DNA of 64,000 nucleotides from Laspinema sp963821735 (lineage in GTDB: Bacteria > Cyanobacteriota > Cyanobacteriia > Cyanobacteriales > Laspinemataceae): contig CAWGFK010000002.1 of assembly GCA_963821735.1 (NCBI GenBank), positions 992,001 through 1,056,000 of the forward strand, written 5' to 3'. This document shows, in pieces, positions 36,939 to 47,040 of this stretch. Both the position numbers and the translations under genes were made by a program. The notes under the pieces were generated by a model that saw nothing but the letters and a program-made list of their open reading frames with translations, did no database searches and was not told the origin of the DNA. The stretch's first letter is position 1. Every line of letters starts with the position of its first letter.

Positions 36939-37541
36939 ATGTTAGAAAATCGAGATTATACGTTGATTGTGGATAAAAGCGGGAGTATGATGACCCCCGA
37001 TGGCACCGGAAGCAAAACCCGCTGGTCCTCGGCAGAAGAGTCTACCTTTGCTTTGGCGGCGAAATGCGAACAGTTAGATGCTGATGGGATTACGGTTTAT
37101 CTGTTTTCCGGGCGCTTTCAACGCTATGATAATGTCACTTCCGCGAAAGTTGCACAAATTTTCCAAGAAAACGAACCCTCGGGGAGAACTGATTTGGCAT
37201 CAGTTTTAAAAGATGCGGTGAACCATTATTTTCAAAATAAAGCGTCGGGTCAGGCGAAATCCGGGGAAACCATTCTGGTGATTACCGATGGAGAACCGGA
37301 CGATCGCAAAGCAGTGATGCGGGTGATTGTCGAGGCGACTCGTCAGATGGAACAGGATGAAGAGTTAGCTATTTCGATGATTCAAGTCGGAAATGATACC
37401 CAAGCCACTCGGTTTTTAAAAGCCTTGGATGATGAGTTGGAAGGGGTAGGGGCGAAGTTTGATATCGTCGATACGATTACCATTGATGAGATGGAGGATT
37501 ACACCTTGTCCGAGGTGTTACTCAAGGCGATCGGGGATTAG
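36939..37541 (+). CDS. von Willebrand factor A domain protein, tandem copy 3
   Basis: 200 residues. The MIDAS is DKSGSMM, slightly different after the second serine, with GRTDLAS and TDGEPDD intact. Copies 2 and 3 share more runs with each other (for example YDNVTSAKV, ATRQM) than with copy 1, so the last duplication probably made these two. Only 81 bp from copy 2. Confidence 0.88.
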   Translation: MLENRDYTLIVDKSGSMMTPDGTGSKTRWSSAEESTFALAAKCEQLDADGITVYLFSGRFQRYDNVTSAKVAQIFQENEPSGRTDLASVLKDAVNHYFQNKASGQAKSGETILVITDGEPDDRKAVMRVIVEATRQMEQDEELAISMIQVGNDTQATRFLKALDDELEGVGAKFDIVDTITIDEMEDYTLSEVLLKAIGD

Positions 37542-37654
37542 ATTTCAACACTCCCCTCGTTCCCATGCAGAGCCTGGAAATGCGCCAGTTGGAGGCTTAA
37601 GCTCCTGTTTGCAAAAGGTACTTTCTTAACTCTGCAACCCCCTGAGGAAAGGTT

Positions 37655-37721
37655 AGAAACCGGGTTTTTTACAGAATTTCTGCCCACAAAGCAATCAATC
37701 TGCGCCAAAAACCCGGTTTCT
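37655..37721. repeat. Inverted repeat AGAAACCGGGTTTTT
   Basis: A perfect 15-bp inverted repeat, 37655-37669 and 37707-37721, with 37 nt between. Nearby upstream sequence CGTTCCCATGCAGAGCCTGG (37559-37578) also looks like part of a dispersed repeat. May act as a terminator of the VWA group. Confidence 0.6.
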
Positions 37722-37865
37722 TGTCCCTCGGGTATAATCCTGTCCGTAAAATGAGAGGAGTGGATAGCAAGGGTTCGGGTGAAAGATTGAATATTGTATT
37801 TAAAATAAAATAAACGGGAGTCGTCTTAAGTTGTCCGATGAGGAAAGTTGAAGAGGAGTTAAAAT

Positions 37866-38411
37866 ATGGATCCAATTGAAAAGTTATTAGAGCAAATCAA
37901 GGCAGAAAATGAAAATCCGGGGCCAAAATCTCCGGAACAAGTGGCGGCAAAACCGACACCCAAAGCAGCGAATTCGCCCCAGGCTAATCCTCCCAAGTTG
38001 ATGTATAATTTGGATAGTTTGTTAGACAAAGTGGAGTCGGAAGCGAAGCCCCCGAAAGTCCAGCCTTCCATGAATGTTAAGCCGATCGCCTTGGAGTCAA
38101 CTTCCCCGGGATTGGGTGGACATTTAGACCAGTTATTTGGGGATGTCAAGCAGGAGTTTGAGGCGCGAGAACAGGCGGAACAACTCAAACGAGAACAAGA
38201 ACGCCAGGAAGAGGCGAAAAAGCTGGAACGTCTCAAGCAGAAACAGCGTGAACAGTTAGCCAAACATGCACAGGAATGGTTGAAAAAGCTAGATCCCTAT
38301 TCCGATGAAGGGTTTTGGTTCGGACAATTTGCGGAACATTATTCCTCGAAGTTGGAAGCCGCGATCGCCTATTTAGAGGCAACCCCATCGGAAAAACGGG
38401 GAGAGGGATAG
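37866..38411 (+). CDS. Cyanobacterial conserved protein with coiled coil, unknown function
   Basis: 181 residues with no signal. Proline- and alanine-rich disordered N-terminal half, then a charged coiled coil at about 98-140 (many Glu, Gln, Lys, Arg), and a C-terminal block ending in LDPYSDEGFWFGQFAEHYSSK, which looks like a conserved motif. AGGAG precedes the ATG. It may be cotranscribed with ldpA, 208 bp downstream. I do not recognise a defined function. Confidence 0.75.
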   Translation: MDPIEKLLEQIKAENENPGPKSPEQVAAKPTPKAANSPQANPPKLMYNLDSLLDKVESEAKPPKVQPSMNVKPIALESTSPGLGGHLDQLFGDVKQEFEAREQAEQLKREQERQEEAKKLERLKQKQREQLAKHAQEWLKKLDPYSDEGFWFGQFAEHYSSKLEAAIAYLEATPSEKRGEG

Positions 38412-38619
38412 AGGCATTTTCCCGGTAGATGGAGGGAATTCCCACGCTAGATATAGAGTCAAAAGAGGGTGATTTCCCTAAATCTGGAAAGGAAGGCCAG
38501 TCGCCTTAACCATTACGCGGCAACCGCAACAGCCGGAACCAATTGATGCCAACTATTCCTTGAGAAATAAATTGGTGTAAGCTATCCCAATATGCAACCG
38601 CTCGCATTAGCATAGAGGG

Positions 38620-39846
38620 GTGAGCAACTTGAACGACCCGTTAACATCCTTATCTGAAGGCCATTGGTTTAAGCTAATCTGCGGTGCCAGTTTTCAGCAT
38701 TTGCAGTTTGTGCGAAATATTACTTTGGCCTATTGCCTAGCTGGTGCGGACTGTATTGATGTGGCCGCCGATCCAGCGGTGATTGCTGCTGCCAACGAGG
38801 CGATCGAAAAGGCTGTCACCCTCGGACAAGGCGCTCAAAAACGAGGCAGTCGCCATCATTTCGTACAAACAGGAGAGTGCCTCGGCCATTACTGATGGTT
38901 AGCTTAAACGATGGGGAAGACCCGCATTTTAGAAAAGCAGAATTTAATCCCCAAAACTGTCCTCCAGATTGTCCTCGACCTTGCGAAAGTATTTGTCCCG
39001 CGCAGGCGATCGCCTTTCCCCCGTCAGCCTTCACCCTTGCACCCAAACCCGGTGATTTATCCTTTAAGACCACTCAACATTCACCGGAGTTTCAGCAGAA
39101 GGCTGGGGTCATCGAAGACCGTTGCTATGGATGCGGACGATGCCTCCCCGTTTGTCCCATTGGACAAATTGTTACCCGTTCGTATGTCTCGACACCGACA
39201 GCGATCGCCCCATCGGTGTTATCTAAAGGCGTCAACGCTGTAGAAATTCATACGCAAGTGGGTCGAATCGAGGATTTTAAACGCCTATGGAGTGCAATCG
39301 CCCCCTCCGTCAACCAGCTTAAGGTTGTTGCCATTAGCTGTCCCGACGGGGAAAACCTGATTGATTACCTCTGGGCTATTTATCATGCCATCTCTCCGGT
39401 CCCCTGTGCGTTGATCTGGCAAACAGACGGACGTCCGATGAGTGGAGATATCGGCATCGGGACCACTCGCGCTGCCATCAAATTAGGCCAAAAAGTTTTA
39501 GCTGCGGGTTTACCGGGATTTGTCCAACTCGCCGGTGGCACGAATCAGCATACCGTTTCCAAACTCAAATCAATGGGATTGTTGCGCCAGGGTCGAGTCA
39601 ATCCCAAAGATCATCAAACCGACTCCTATCTCTCCGGAGTCGCCTACGGCAGCTATGCTCGTGTGCCTCTTATCCCCCATTTTAGAACGGTTGCAACAAC
39701 AGCCCCCAGAAAATTTCTGGGGAAGTTATGCCCTAGAAGACTTCCCGGATTTACTGGGGGAAGCAGTAAGTTTAGCGGATTCCCTTGTTTCTGAAATCAA
39801 ATGTGGCTTACAATTACAGAATACTACAAATAATACAATGCCATGA
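38620..39846 (+). CDS. ldpA: Light-dependent period protein LdpA; two frameshifts
   Basis: LdpA is an iron-sulfur protein that feeds the redox state to the circadian clock in Synechococcus. Three frames join into one product: HWFKLICGASFQHLQFVRNI and AGADCIDVAADPAVIAAANE; then PLLMVSLNDGEDPHFRKAEF with cysteine sets CPPDCPRPCESICP and CYGCGRCLPVCP (two 4Fe-4S sites); then SPILERLQQQPPENFWGSYA and LLGEAVSLADSLV at the end. The first shift (one base missing) is at about 38840-38875, the second (an extra C) at 39666-39667. Net frame is restored, and both are probably errors. The GTG start at 38620 is tentative. Confidence 0.87.
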
Positions 39847-39935
39847 TAAACCACCCTTAATGGATTTCCAACGTTTGACTTCTCCATTTTCTGTTTTTAC
39901 TTTTTTGTCCTGCTCAGTTATCGACGCCAGAATTT

Positions 39936-41787
39936 ATGGTTAATTCCCAGGGAAATCAACCGATTGACAACCCGATCCAACCCCAAGCGCAGAGTGGAGT
40001 GGAAAACGTCGATCTCGGAAGAACGCAGATTACTGACGATCTCAGCCAGTTGCTGGAAATTCTGCCCGAAACCATTCGCGAACACTTAACCCACCACTCA
40101 TCCCTGAGTAACTTAATTGAAGTGGTCATGGATTTGGGACGGCTTCCGGAAGCGCGTTTTCCCAATAAAGCCGAATATATCAGCGATATCCCCGTCACTC
40201 GTTCGGACCTCAAATATGCGATCGAGCGAGTGGGTCACTTTAGCGGAGATAATCGCGCCGGTATCGAACAAACCCTGCACCGGATCAGCGCTATTCGCAA
40301 TCGCACCGGGGAAATCATCGGCTTAACTTGCCGGGTGGGACGGTCTGTCTTCGGCACGATTCACATGATCCGCGATTTAGTCGAAAGCGGACAATCGATT
40401 TTAATGTTAGGCCGTCCGGGGGTCGGGAAAACCACGGCATTGCGCGAAATTGCCCGGGTGTTGGCGGATGAACTGCACAAACGGGTGGTGATTATCGATA
40501 CCTCCAACGAAATTGCTGGGGATGGGGATATTCCTCATCCGGCGATCGGGCGGGCGCGACGGATGCAAGTGGCGGCACCGGAATTTCAACATAAGGTGAT
40601 GATTGAGGCAGTGGAAAACCATATGCCGGAAGTGATTGTCATCGATGAAATTGGCACCGAACTGGAAGCATTAGCGGCCCGCACCATTGCCGAACGCGGG
40701 GTGCAGCTAGTTGGAACCGCCCACGGTAACCAGATTGAAAACTTGATAAAAAACCCCACCCTGTGCGATTTGGTGGGGGGAATTCAGTCCGTGACCCTCG
40801 GTGATGAAGAGGCGCGGCGTCGGGGGTCTCAAAAAACGGTCTTGGAACGCAAGGCACCTCCGACTTTTGAAATTGCCGTGGAAATGAGCGAACGCAAGCG
40901 CTGGGTGGTTCATGAACGGGTGGCGGAAACGGTAGATAGTTTACTGCGCGGACGCCAGCCGGATCTCCAAGTGCGGACGGTGAGCGAAAGTGGGAAAGTA
41001 ACGATTACCAAGGAGTTACAGCCCCAAAATTCGACAACGACAGACGAAGACGACGGCAGCGGTGCGTCCGTTTGGAAGTGCGGGATTGCGCGCCAGTGGG
41101 AAGATGCAGCCGTTACCGGCGCAAACCTTGCCGGAGTTGGGACGCCGATCGGAGGCGGTGCCGGAGGAAAAGTCCTTTGAGCAGATGCTGAATGAGTCGT
41201 TGTATCCCGGCGATCGCTTTGCTTCGGCGGCGGATTATGGGTTTGAGGAAATCTCGCCCTTGGCGGGACCGAATGGGGAAGATTTGCCGTTGCACGTCTA
41301 TCCGTATGGGGTGAGTCGTCATCAGTTGGATCAGGTGATTCGGACTCTGGCCCTGCCGGTGGTGGTGACGAAGGATATTGATAGTGCGGATGTGGTGTTG
41401 GCGGTGCGATCGCACGTTAAAAACCATTCTAAGTTGCGGCAAATGTCCAAAAACCGCCAGGTTCCCATCTACACGATTAATTCCAGCAGCGTTCCGAAAA
41501 TTGCTCATTCCTTACGCCGGATGTTGCATTTGGAGGACAGCAGTACGCCGGAAATCTCCGATGTATCTTTGTTTGCCCACAGTGGCAGCGATGATGAAAT
41601 CGAGGCCCTGGAAGAGGCGCGTTTGGCGGTGGAACAGATTGTGATTCCCAAGGGACAGCCGGTGGAACTGTTACCCCGTGGGGGTCAAGTCCGCAAGATG
41701 CAACACGAGTTGGTGGAACATTATCGGTTAAAGTCTTGCAGTTTTGGCGATGAACCGAATCGCCGTTTGCGGATTTATCCGGCATAA
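39936..41787 (+). CDS. R3H domain AAA ATPase (Ycf45-like single-stranded nucleic acid-binding protein); one frameshift
   Basis: The first frame holds an AAA/RecA-like ATPase: Walker A GRPGVGKTTALREIARVL, Walker B VIVIDEIGTELEA and a sensor region VGTAHG. The second frame, joined near 41061 by removing one base (SGVRPFGSAGLRASG), holds a linker and the C-terminal R3H region VRKMQHELVEHYRLKSCSFG. The whole product is about 616 residues. The family is widespread in cyanobacteria and some plastids, but its role is not settled; nucleic-acid binding is expected from R3H. Confidence 0.85.
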
Positions 41788-41803
41788 AGTCTATAAAACC
41801 CCG

Positions 41804-41866
41804 CACCCTCAAGGGTGGGGCTATACGGACGAAGCGCGCCTGCGCGGGCGTAATCCAGCAAAAACC
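41804..41866 (-). repeat. Dispersed palindromic repeat, family B copy 2
   Basis: On the minus strand it reads ATTACGCCCGCGCAGGCGCG, then CTTCGTCCGTATAGCC and CCACCCTTGAGGGTG. This matches the copies at 15507 and 52561 with scattered changes. Located between two convergent genes and adjoining the terminator at 41860-41891. Confidence 0.8.
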
Positions 41867-41891
41867 CGCACCCTTGAGGGTGCGGGTTTTT
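41860..41891. terminator. Bidirectional terminator between convergent genes
   Basis: AAAAACCCGCACCC (41860-41873) pairs perfectly with GGGTGCGGGTTTTT (41878-41891) around TTGA: 14 bp with A and T tracts at both ends. It serves both the R3H gene and the small gene ending at 41916. Confidence 0.92.
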
Positions 41892-41915
41892 AAGAAGCAG
41901 AACATGGATGGAGGA

Positions 41916-42161
41916 TTAGCCGATATTGCTGCTAAAGAATAAGGAATAGATAATCCCAGTGACTGCGATCGCCATGAGGAGGTTGGTGAAAAATCGTCCC
42001 GCTTCGGTGTTGAATCCCAAGGCTTTGTCTTCTTGTCCGGCGGTGAAAAACAAGGACCAGGCTTGATTGGCGTTAATCTCTTCGGATTGCTCGTTAAAGC
42101 TGGGGCGGAAGACGACGGGACCCATGAGGTACTTGCCGGGGAAGTTAAAATCGGTTTTCAT
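41916..42161 (-). CDS. Small membrane protein, unknown; light-related promoter suggests photosynthetic role
   Basis: 81 residues. A soluble N-terminal part (FNFPGKYLMGPVVFRPSFNE) is followed by KALGFNTEAGRFFTN and one hydrophobic helix at about 59-77. I do not recognise the family. The helix lacks the ExxNGR motif of high-light-inducible proteins. A good Shine-Dalgarno (GGAG) precedes the ATG. An HLR1-like pair lies 27 nt upstream, which hints at control by the light regulator RpaB. Confidence 0.7.
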   Translation of the reverse strand: MKTDFNFPGKYLMGPVVFRPSFNEQSEEINANQAWSLFFTAGQEDKALGFNTEAGRFFTNLLMAIAVTGIIYSLFFSSNIG

Positions 42162-42187
42162 GTAGTTTCTCCAGTTGTTTCTTTCGT

Positions 42188-42205
42188 TATGTAAATAAAT
42201 GTAAC
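42188..42205 (-). promoter_or_regulatory. HLR1-like RpaB box
   Basis: On the minus strand the sequence reads GTTACATT-TA-TTTACATA, an exact match to the HLR1 pattern (two T/G-TTACA-W-W units spaced by 2 nt). HLR1 is bound by the response regulator RpaB at high-light and photosystem genes. An inverted repeat TGTAACAA/TTGTTACA (42200-42207, 42219-42226) overlaps it. The box would lie at or near the core promoter, a position linked with repression in low light. Confidence 0.55.
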
Positions 42206-42453
42206 AAACAGTAAAGAATTGTTACAGGGGGGTTGACAACGAATCCGGTTGTAATAACCGAACATCCCTTGGGGATTCGGTGCAAATCTGAGGGATGGGA
42301 GGGCGATCGCCTAGGGAGGTGCGGGGACTGAGGGGGTGCTGGGACCTGCAACAAGGCCCCTTGTGTTACAGTTCGCAACAATTAATCACGCTTCCCAATG
42401 AAATCGCTTTAATAGAGACAGAACCTAAAGTTAGTTGTACCCCCAGATAACTC

Positions 42454-45400
42454 ATGACGACTTGCTCAATTAATTTGCAACAGTGTGAAGAAAATTTACT
42501 CAATTGGAAGTCTGCGGTGAATCATACGGCGATCGTCATGGAAACCGACGATCGCGGACGAATTACCGAAGTGAACGATAAATTTATAGAAATCTCCGGA
42601 TATAGTCGCGAGGAAAGTCTCGATCGCACCCCGGCGCTTGTTGATTCAAAATTGCATCCGGCGGAATTTTTTACCCAATTGTGGGAGGCGATCTCCCAAG
42701 GTCAAGTATGGCGTGGTGAAATTAAAAACAAACGTAAGGATGGATCTATTTATTGGGTCGATACCACCATTACTCCGATTCTGAATGCCGAGGGAATTCC
42801 CCACAAATATATTGCCCTTCAATTTGACATCACCTCCCAGAAGCAAATGGAGGAAAAACTGACCTTTACGCAGCGAAGGTTCCAGCAGTTGGCTGCTAAC
42901 TTACCCGGAGTGATTTATCAATTCCTGATGCGTCCCGACGGAATGGTCTTTCTTCCTTATATAAGTCCGGGATGTCAGCAAATTTTTGAACTGGATGCGG
43001 AGTTAATTGAAAATAATGCTCAAGTATTAATTAACCTGATTCATGCTGATGATTTCTCCAATTTTTCTCGTTCCGTCGCCATTTCTGCGGAAACCTTAGA
43101 ACCTTGGGACTGGGAAGGCAGATTTATCACTCCTTCAGGTAAAGTAGTCTGGATTGAGGGTCATTCTCGACCGGAAAAGCAAGAGAATGGGGATATTTTA
43201 TGGGATGGATTGCTGATTGAAGTTACTGAACGCAAAATGGCTCAAGAAGCGCTCAGACAGTCGGAACAGCGCCTGGGATTACATTTCCAACAAACGCCTT
43301 TAGCGGTGATTGAATGGGATTGGGATTTTAATGTCATGGAGTGGAATCCGGCAGCGGAAAAAATATTTGGGTATTCCAAAGATGAAGCCTTGAACCATCA
43401 TGCGGTGGAATTGATTGTTCCCGAAAGTGCCGGGATCAAGTTGACCAAGTTTTTCAGGGGTTGTTACAGCAAACTGGGGGGACACGCAGCACGAATGAAA
43501 ATCATACTAAGTCTGGGGAAATTATTATTTGTGATTGGTATAATACACCGCTAATTGACCCAGATGGGACGGCAATTGGGGTGGCTTCTTTGGTTCAGGA
43601 TATTACGGAGCGTCAGCACTATCAAGATGCGTTGAAAGCGGCGAATGAAGCGTTAGAACAGCGGGTGGAGGAGCGCACGGGACAGTTACAGGAGGCGATC
43701 GCCCAGTTGCAAGGGGAAATGGCGTCGCGGGAATTGGTGGAGGAGAAATATCGCAGCATTTTTGAAAATGCGATTATGGGGATTTTTCAGACGACTCAGG
43801 AGGGGGAATATATCAGTGCAAATCCCGCTTTGGCCCGGATTTATGGGTATGAGTCACCCCAGGAACTGATGCAGGAACTGCGGACTGTACATCATGAACT
43901 CTATGTGGATAAAAATCGTCGGAATCAGTTTATTGAGGCGATCGCCACCAATAGGAAAAATTTCTGATTTTGAGTCGCAGGTGTACTGCAAAAATGGCGA
44001 AATTATTTGGATTGCCGAAAATGCGCGGGCGGTTCGGGATGAGACGGGAATGTTACTTTATTTTGAGGGAACGGTAGAAGACATTACGAAGCGCAAACAG
44101 ACTGAGGCAGCATTGCGGCGATCGGAGGAACGGTTACAGGAAAAAGCGTTGCGCGAAGCGTTGCTAAATCAACTCACGGAACAGATTCGCCAATCTTTGG
44201 ATTTAGAGACTATTTTGGCAACCACTGTACAGGAAATTCGGGAGTTGTTGCAAATTGAACTCTGTTATTTTAGTTGGTATCGACCGCATGGAATGCCTCG
44301 CGATGGAGTGCGATCGCTGCTGCAACCGCAGGATGGTTCGGTCCTAGATTGGGAAACGGTGAAAGCAGCGCGATCGCCAGGGGTGGTGAGTCCTTTGGGA
44401 TTCTATGCCGTGAGTGAATCTTGGTCCCATCAGTGTTTGCAATTGCAACCGATTCGCATTGATGCGGTGGCATCCTATCCCGATGAGACGGTTGTCGAGA
44501 TTTTTCGCACCTGGGGGTTTAAATCGGTGCTTTGCCTGCCGTTACAGATGCATTCGGGTGAAGTGGGGGTTTTAAGTTGCGTTCATTGTAGTGGGGAACG
44601 GGTTTGGAATGAGAGCGAAGTGGTGTTAATGGGTTCAATTAGCGATCGCCTCACCATTGCGATCGACCAAGCGCAACTCTACGCACAATCTCGCGCCGCA
44701 GCACAACAAGCGCGGGACCAAGCGCAACGTCTTGAACAAGCCTTATATCAACTCCAAGAAACCCAAACTCAACTGATTCAAACGGAAAAAATGTCAAGTT
44801 TAGGCCAAATGGTGGCCGGAATTGCCCATGAAATTAATAACCCGGTAACCTTCATTCATGGGAACGCCATTCACGCCTATAACTATTTTAAAGAAATTTT
44901 ACCCCTGATAGAACTCTATCAGCACTACTATCCAGAACCTGTTCCAGAAATTCGCGATTTGGTGGAAGAACTGGATTTAGCTTTCATCTTAGATGATTTG
45001 CCTAAAGCCCTGCATTCGATGAAGTTGGGAACCGAACGAATTCGCCAAATTGTTTTATCTTTGCGAAATTTTTCCCGGTTAGATGAATCCCAGAAAAAGC
45101 CAGTAGACATTCATGAAGGCATTGACAACACATTGCTAATATTGCAACACCGTTTGTCTCAAATTCAGGTGGTGAAAGAATACGGAAACTTACCGTTAAT
45201 TGAGTGTTATCCAGGGCAATTAAACCAAGTTTTTATGAACATTCTCGCCAATGCGATCGATGCGGTGGAAGAAGGCCAAGGGTTAGCGGGAAAACCGGGA
45301 AATAGTCAATTCCCCAATGCCAAATCAACGGCCCGAAATCCCTCCCCCACCATTAGCATCCACACAGAACTCACCCCGGATGATTTTGTCGTAATTCGGA

Positions 45401-45617
45401 TTAAAGACAATGGTCCGGGACTGACGGCAACCGTCAAGAATCGCTTATTCGACCCATTTTTTACCACCAAGCCAGTGGGAAAGGCACCGGATTAGGATTG
45501 TCGATTAGCTATCAAATTATTGTGGAAAAACATCAGGGGATTTTAGACTGTCAGTCCCAACCGGGACGGGGTGCAGAGTTTGTGATTAAGATTCCCATAA
45601 AAACGGGTAATAAATAA
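42454..45617 (+). CDS. Multi-PAS/GAF sensor histidine kinase; three frameshifts
   Basis: Reading the three frames together gives about 1,054 residues with no membrane helix: PAS (MVNDK-like EVNDKFIEISGYSREES), PAS with PAC, a third PAS (VMEWNPAAEKIFGYSKDEAL), a coiled coil, a fourth PAS (YISANPALARIYGYESPQEL), a GAF domain, then the kinase core with H-box GQMVAGIAHEINNPV, N-box FMNILANAIDAVEE, and G1/G2 IKDNGPGL and GTGLGLSIS. The shifts are one missing G at 43440, an extra A at 43953, and one missing G in AAGGC at 45483-45484. The last one destroys the G2 box unless corrected. No receiver domain or adjacent regulator, so partner and signal are unknown. Confidence 0.85.
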
Positions 45618-45624
45618 ATTCAGA

Positions 45625-46071
45625 CTAAAGGCTGCACTCTCGTTGAGTCACTTCATGGCGATAACGAAACATATCCCGCAGACGTGCATCTACAAACCAA
45701 CCCAACATCAAATCCGGAATCCACCCACCGGGGATGGCATAATCGATCGCATCGATTAAGCGAGTTTTACCATTTTCCGGGATAAATTCATGGCGATGAA
45801 TCCACTGGTCCATCGGTCCTTCTACTTGTTCATCAATAAACAATTGATAAGGTTCACAGACTGTATGCCGCGCCAGCCAAAGCACAGGAATTGGTCCTAA
45901 AAAAATTTTAAATTCTGAAATGGCACCCACTTCTAAACCCCCTTCCCGACGAACAATTTCCACAGGCTGCCAGGGGGGCGTTAAAAGTTGTAAAATATCC
46001 GGTCTTTCGTGAAAGTCCCAGACCACTTCTACGGGAGCATTAATCAGACTAGAATACTTAAAATGGAGCAT
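45625..46071 (-). CDS. SRPBCC (START-like cyclase/dehydrase) family protein
   Basis: 148 residues. The pattern of the family is clear: FKYSSLINAPVEVVWDFHER at the start, then LLTPPWQPVEIVRREGG and the last helix region. Such proteins bind small hydrophobic ligands in a deep pocket. Ligand unknown. It is convergent with the kinase gene, stop codons 8 nt apart. Confidence 0.8.
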   Translation of the reverse strand: MLHFKYSSLINAPVEVVWDFHERPDILQLLTPPWQPVEIVRREGGLEVGAISEFKIFLGPIPVLWLARHTVCEPYQLFIDEQVEGPMDQWIHRHEFIPENGKTRLIDAIDYAIPGGWIPDLMLGWFVDARLRDMFRYRHEVTQRECSL

Positions 46072-46120
46072 AAATTAGGTGGAATTTTATGTAAGGGGAT
46101 TGCAAATTATAAATCATTCA

Positions 46121-46188
46121 AACGTTTGTAGTAACCCCTTCAGGGGTTTCTTTAAAAATGACTCAGTAACGGAGTCACTACGAACGTT
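46121..46188. repeat. Composite palindromic repeat
   Basis: AACGTTTGTAGT (46121-46132) and ACTACGAACGTT (46177-46188) are inverted with one mismatch. Two small hairpins are nested inside: AACCCCT-TC-AGGGGTT (46133-46148) and GACTC/GAGTC (46160-46176). The form suggests a dispersed element in the spacer between two minus-strand genes. Confidence 0.6.
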
Positions 46189-46217
46189 TTGAGGGTTTTA
46201 TTTTTTGGATAATTTAA

Positions 46218-46406
46218 TTAACTTTCGGGGTCGCTGCTAATTTCTACGTCCAAGGTCTCTTCATCTACCTGCAAATATAAAACATTCGGTTGGCAGCAAA
46301 TTTGACAATCTTCGACATAAGACTGATAACTTCCTGCACTTAAATCAACAAAAATTACATTCTCTTCGCCACAATAAGCACAAGAATATTCGGCTGTGGT
46401 CTGCAT
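46218..46406 (-). CDS. CPXCG-type cysteine-rich small protein
   Basis: 62 residues. Two cysteine knuckles, YSCAYCGEEN and EDCQICCQPN, with an acidic C-terminal half, match the small CPXCG family, probably a zinc-binding protein. Function unknown. Short but well conserved in pattern. Confidence 0.78.
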   Translation of the reverse strand: MQTTAEYSCAYCGEENVIFVDLSAGSYQSYVEDCQICCQPNVLYLQVDEETLDVEISSDPES

Positions 46407-46509
46407 AAATTTGGAGAGAAATAAAAATTATGAATCATTTAATTTTAACATAGATTTTGGATTTAGCCCTGATAGAGATGCACCCCACAATTTGAAAGAA
46501 ACAGAATTT

Positions 46510-46932
46510 TTATTCTCTGTAAACCCAATCTTCTTGCAGGAGAGTATTACCGCGATAAATACTCAAACTCAGGCCATTGACGATATAGGTATATTCGCCG
46601 TTGACCGCAACATATCCGGTCCCTTCTTCTACATAAACGGGAAGGGTAATTGAACTCCCACTACCTTTTTCGACACCATAGTAATAGAGGCGGTCTGCTT
46701 CACAAATATACACCCAAAAATTGTCAGTTTCATAGAAATTGACCAAGGGCGTACCCCCTGCGCCATCGGGACAATAGCGTTGTTGGGCAATTTGTACCGG
46801 CATTTGCTCAGACAAATCAGCGGTTTCTAGGACGGGAGTTGGGGTGACTCGGGCAGTCGCGGTGGGGGTGTAACAGAACAATGCACCAGCGATCGCCACT
46901 GAAAGTTTCCAGGCGTTTTGATTGAGATTCAT
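46510..46932 (-). CDS. Secreted small protein, unknown function
   Basis: 140 residues. A clear signal peptide (MNLNQNAWKLSVAIAGALFC, cleaved probably after TATA at about 27) precedes a threonine/proline region and a small probable beta domain with CPDGAGGTP and FWVYICEADRLYYYG. Two cysteines may form a disulfide. I do not recognise the family. Confidence 0.7.
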   Translation of the reverse strand: MNLNQNAWKLSVAIAGALFCYTPTATARVTPTPVLETADLSEQMPVQIAQQRYCPDGAGGTPLVNFYETDNFWVYICEADRLYYYGVEKGSGSSITLPVYVEEGTGYVAVNGEYTYIVNGLSLSIYRGNTLLQEDWVYRE

Positions 46933-47040
46933 AAATTTTGAAAAAATTACGTTTTGATTCGGTTGAATCCGACTCCTCGGTTCTAACTGCTTTTCCTAGA
47001 AATGAGAAGGTAATTTAACAAAATTTAAGATTTCAAGGCG

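Noticed and set aside
41916..42161. High-light-inducible (Hlip) protein
   Set aside because: No ExxNGRxAM motif in the helix, so only the promoter supports a light link.
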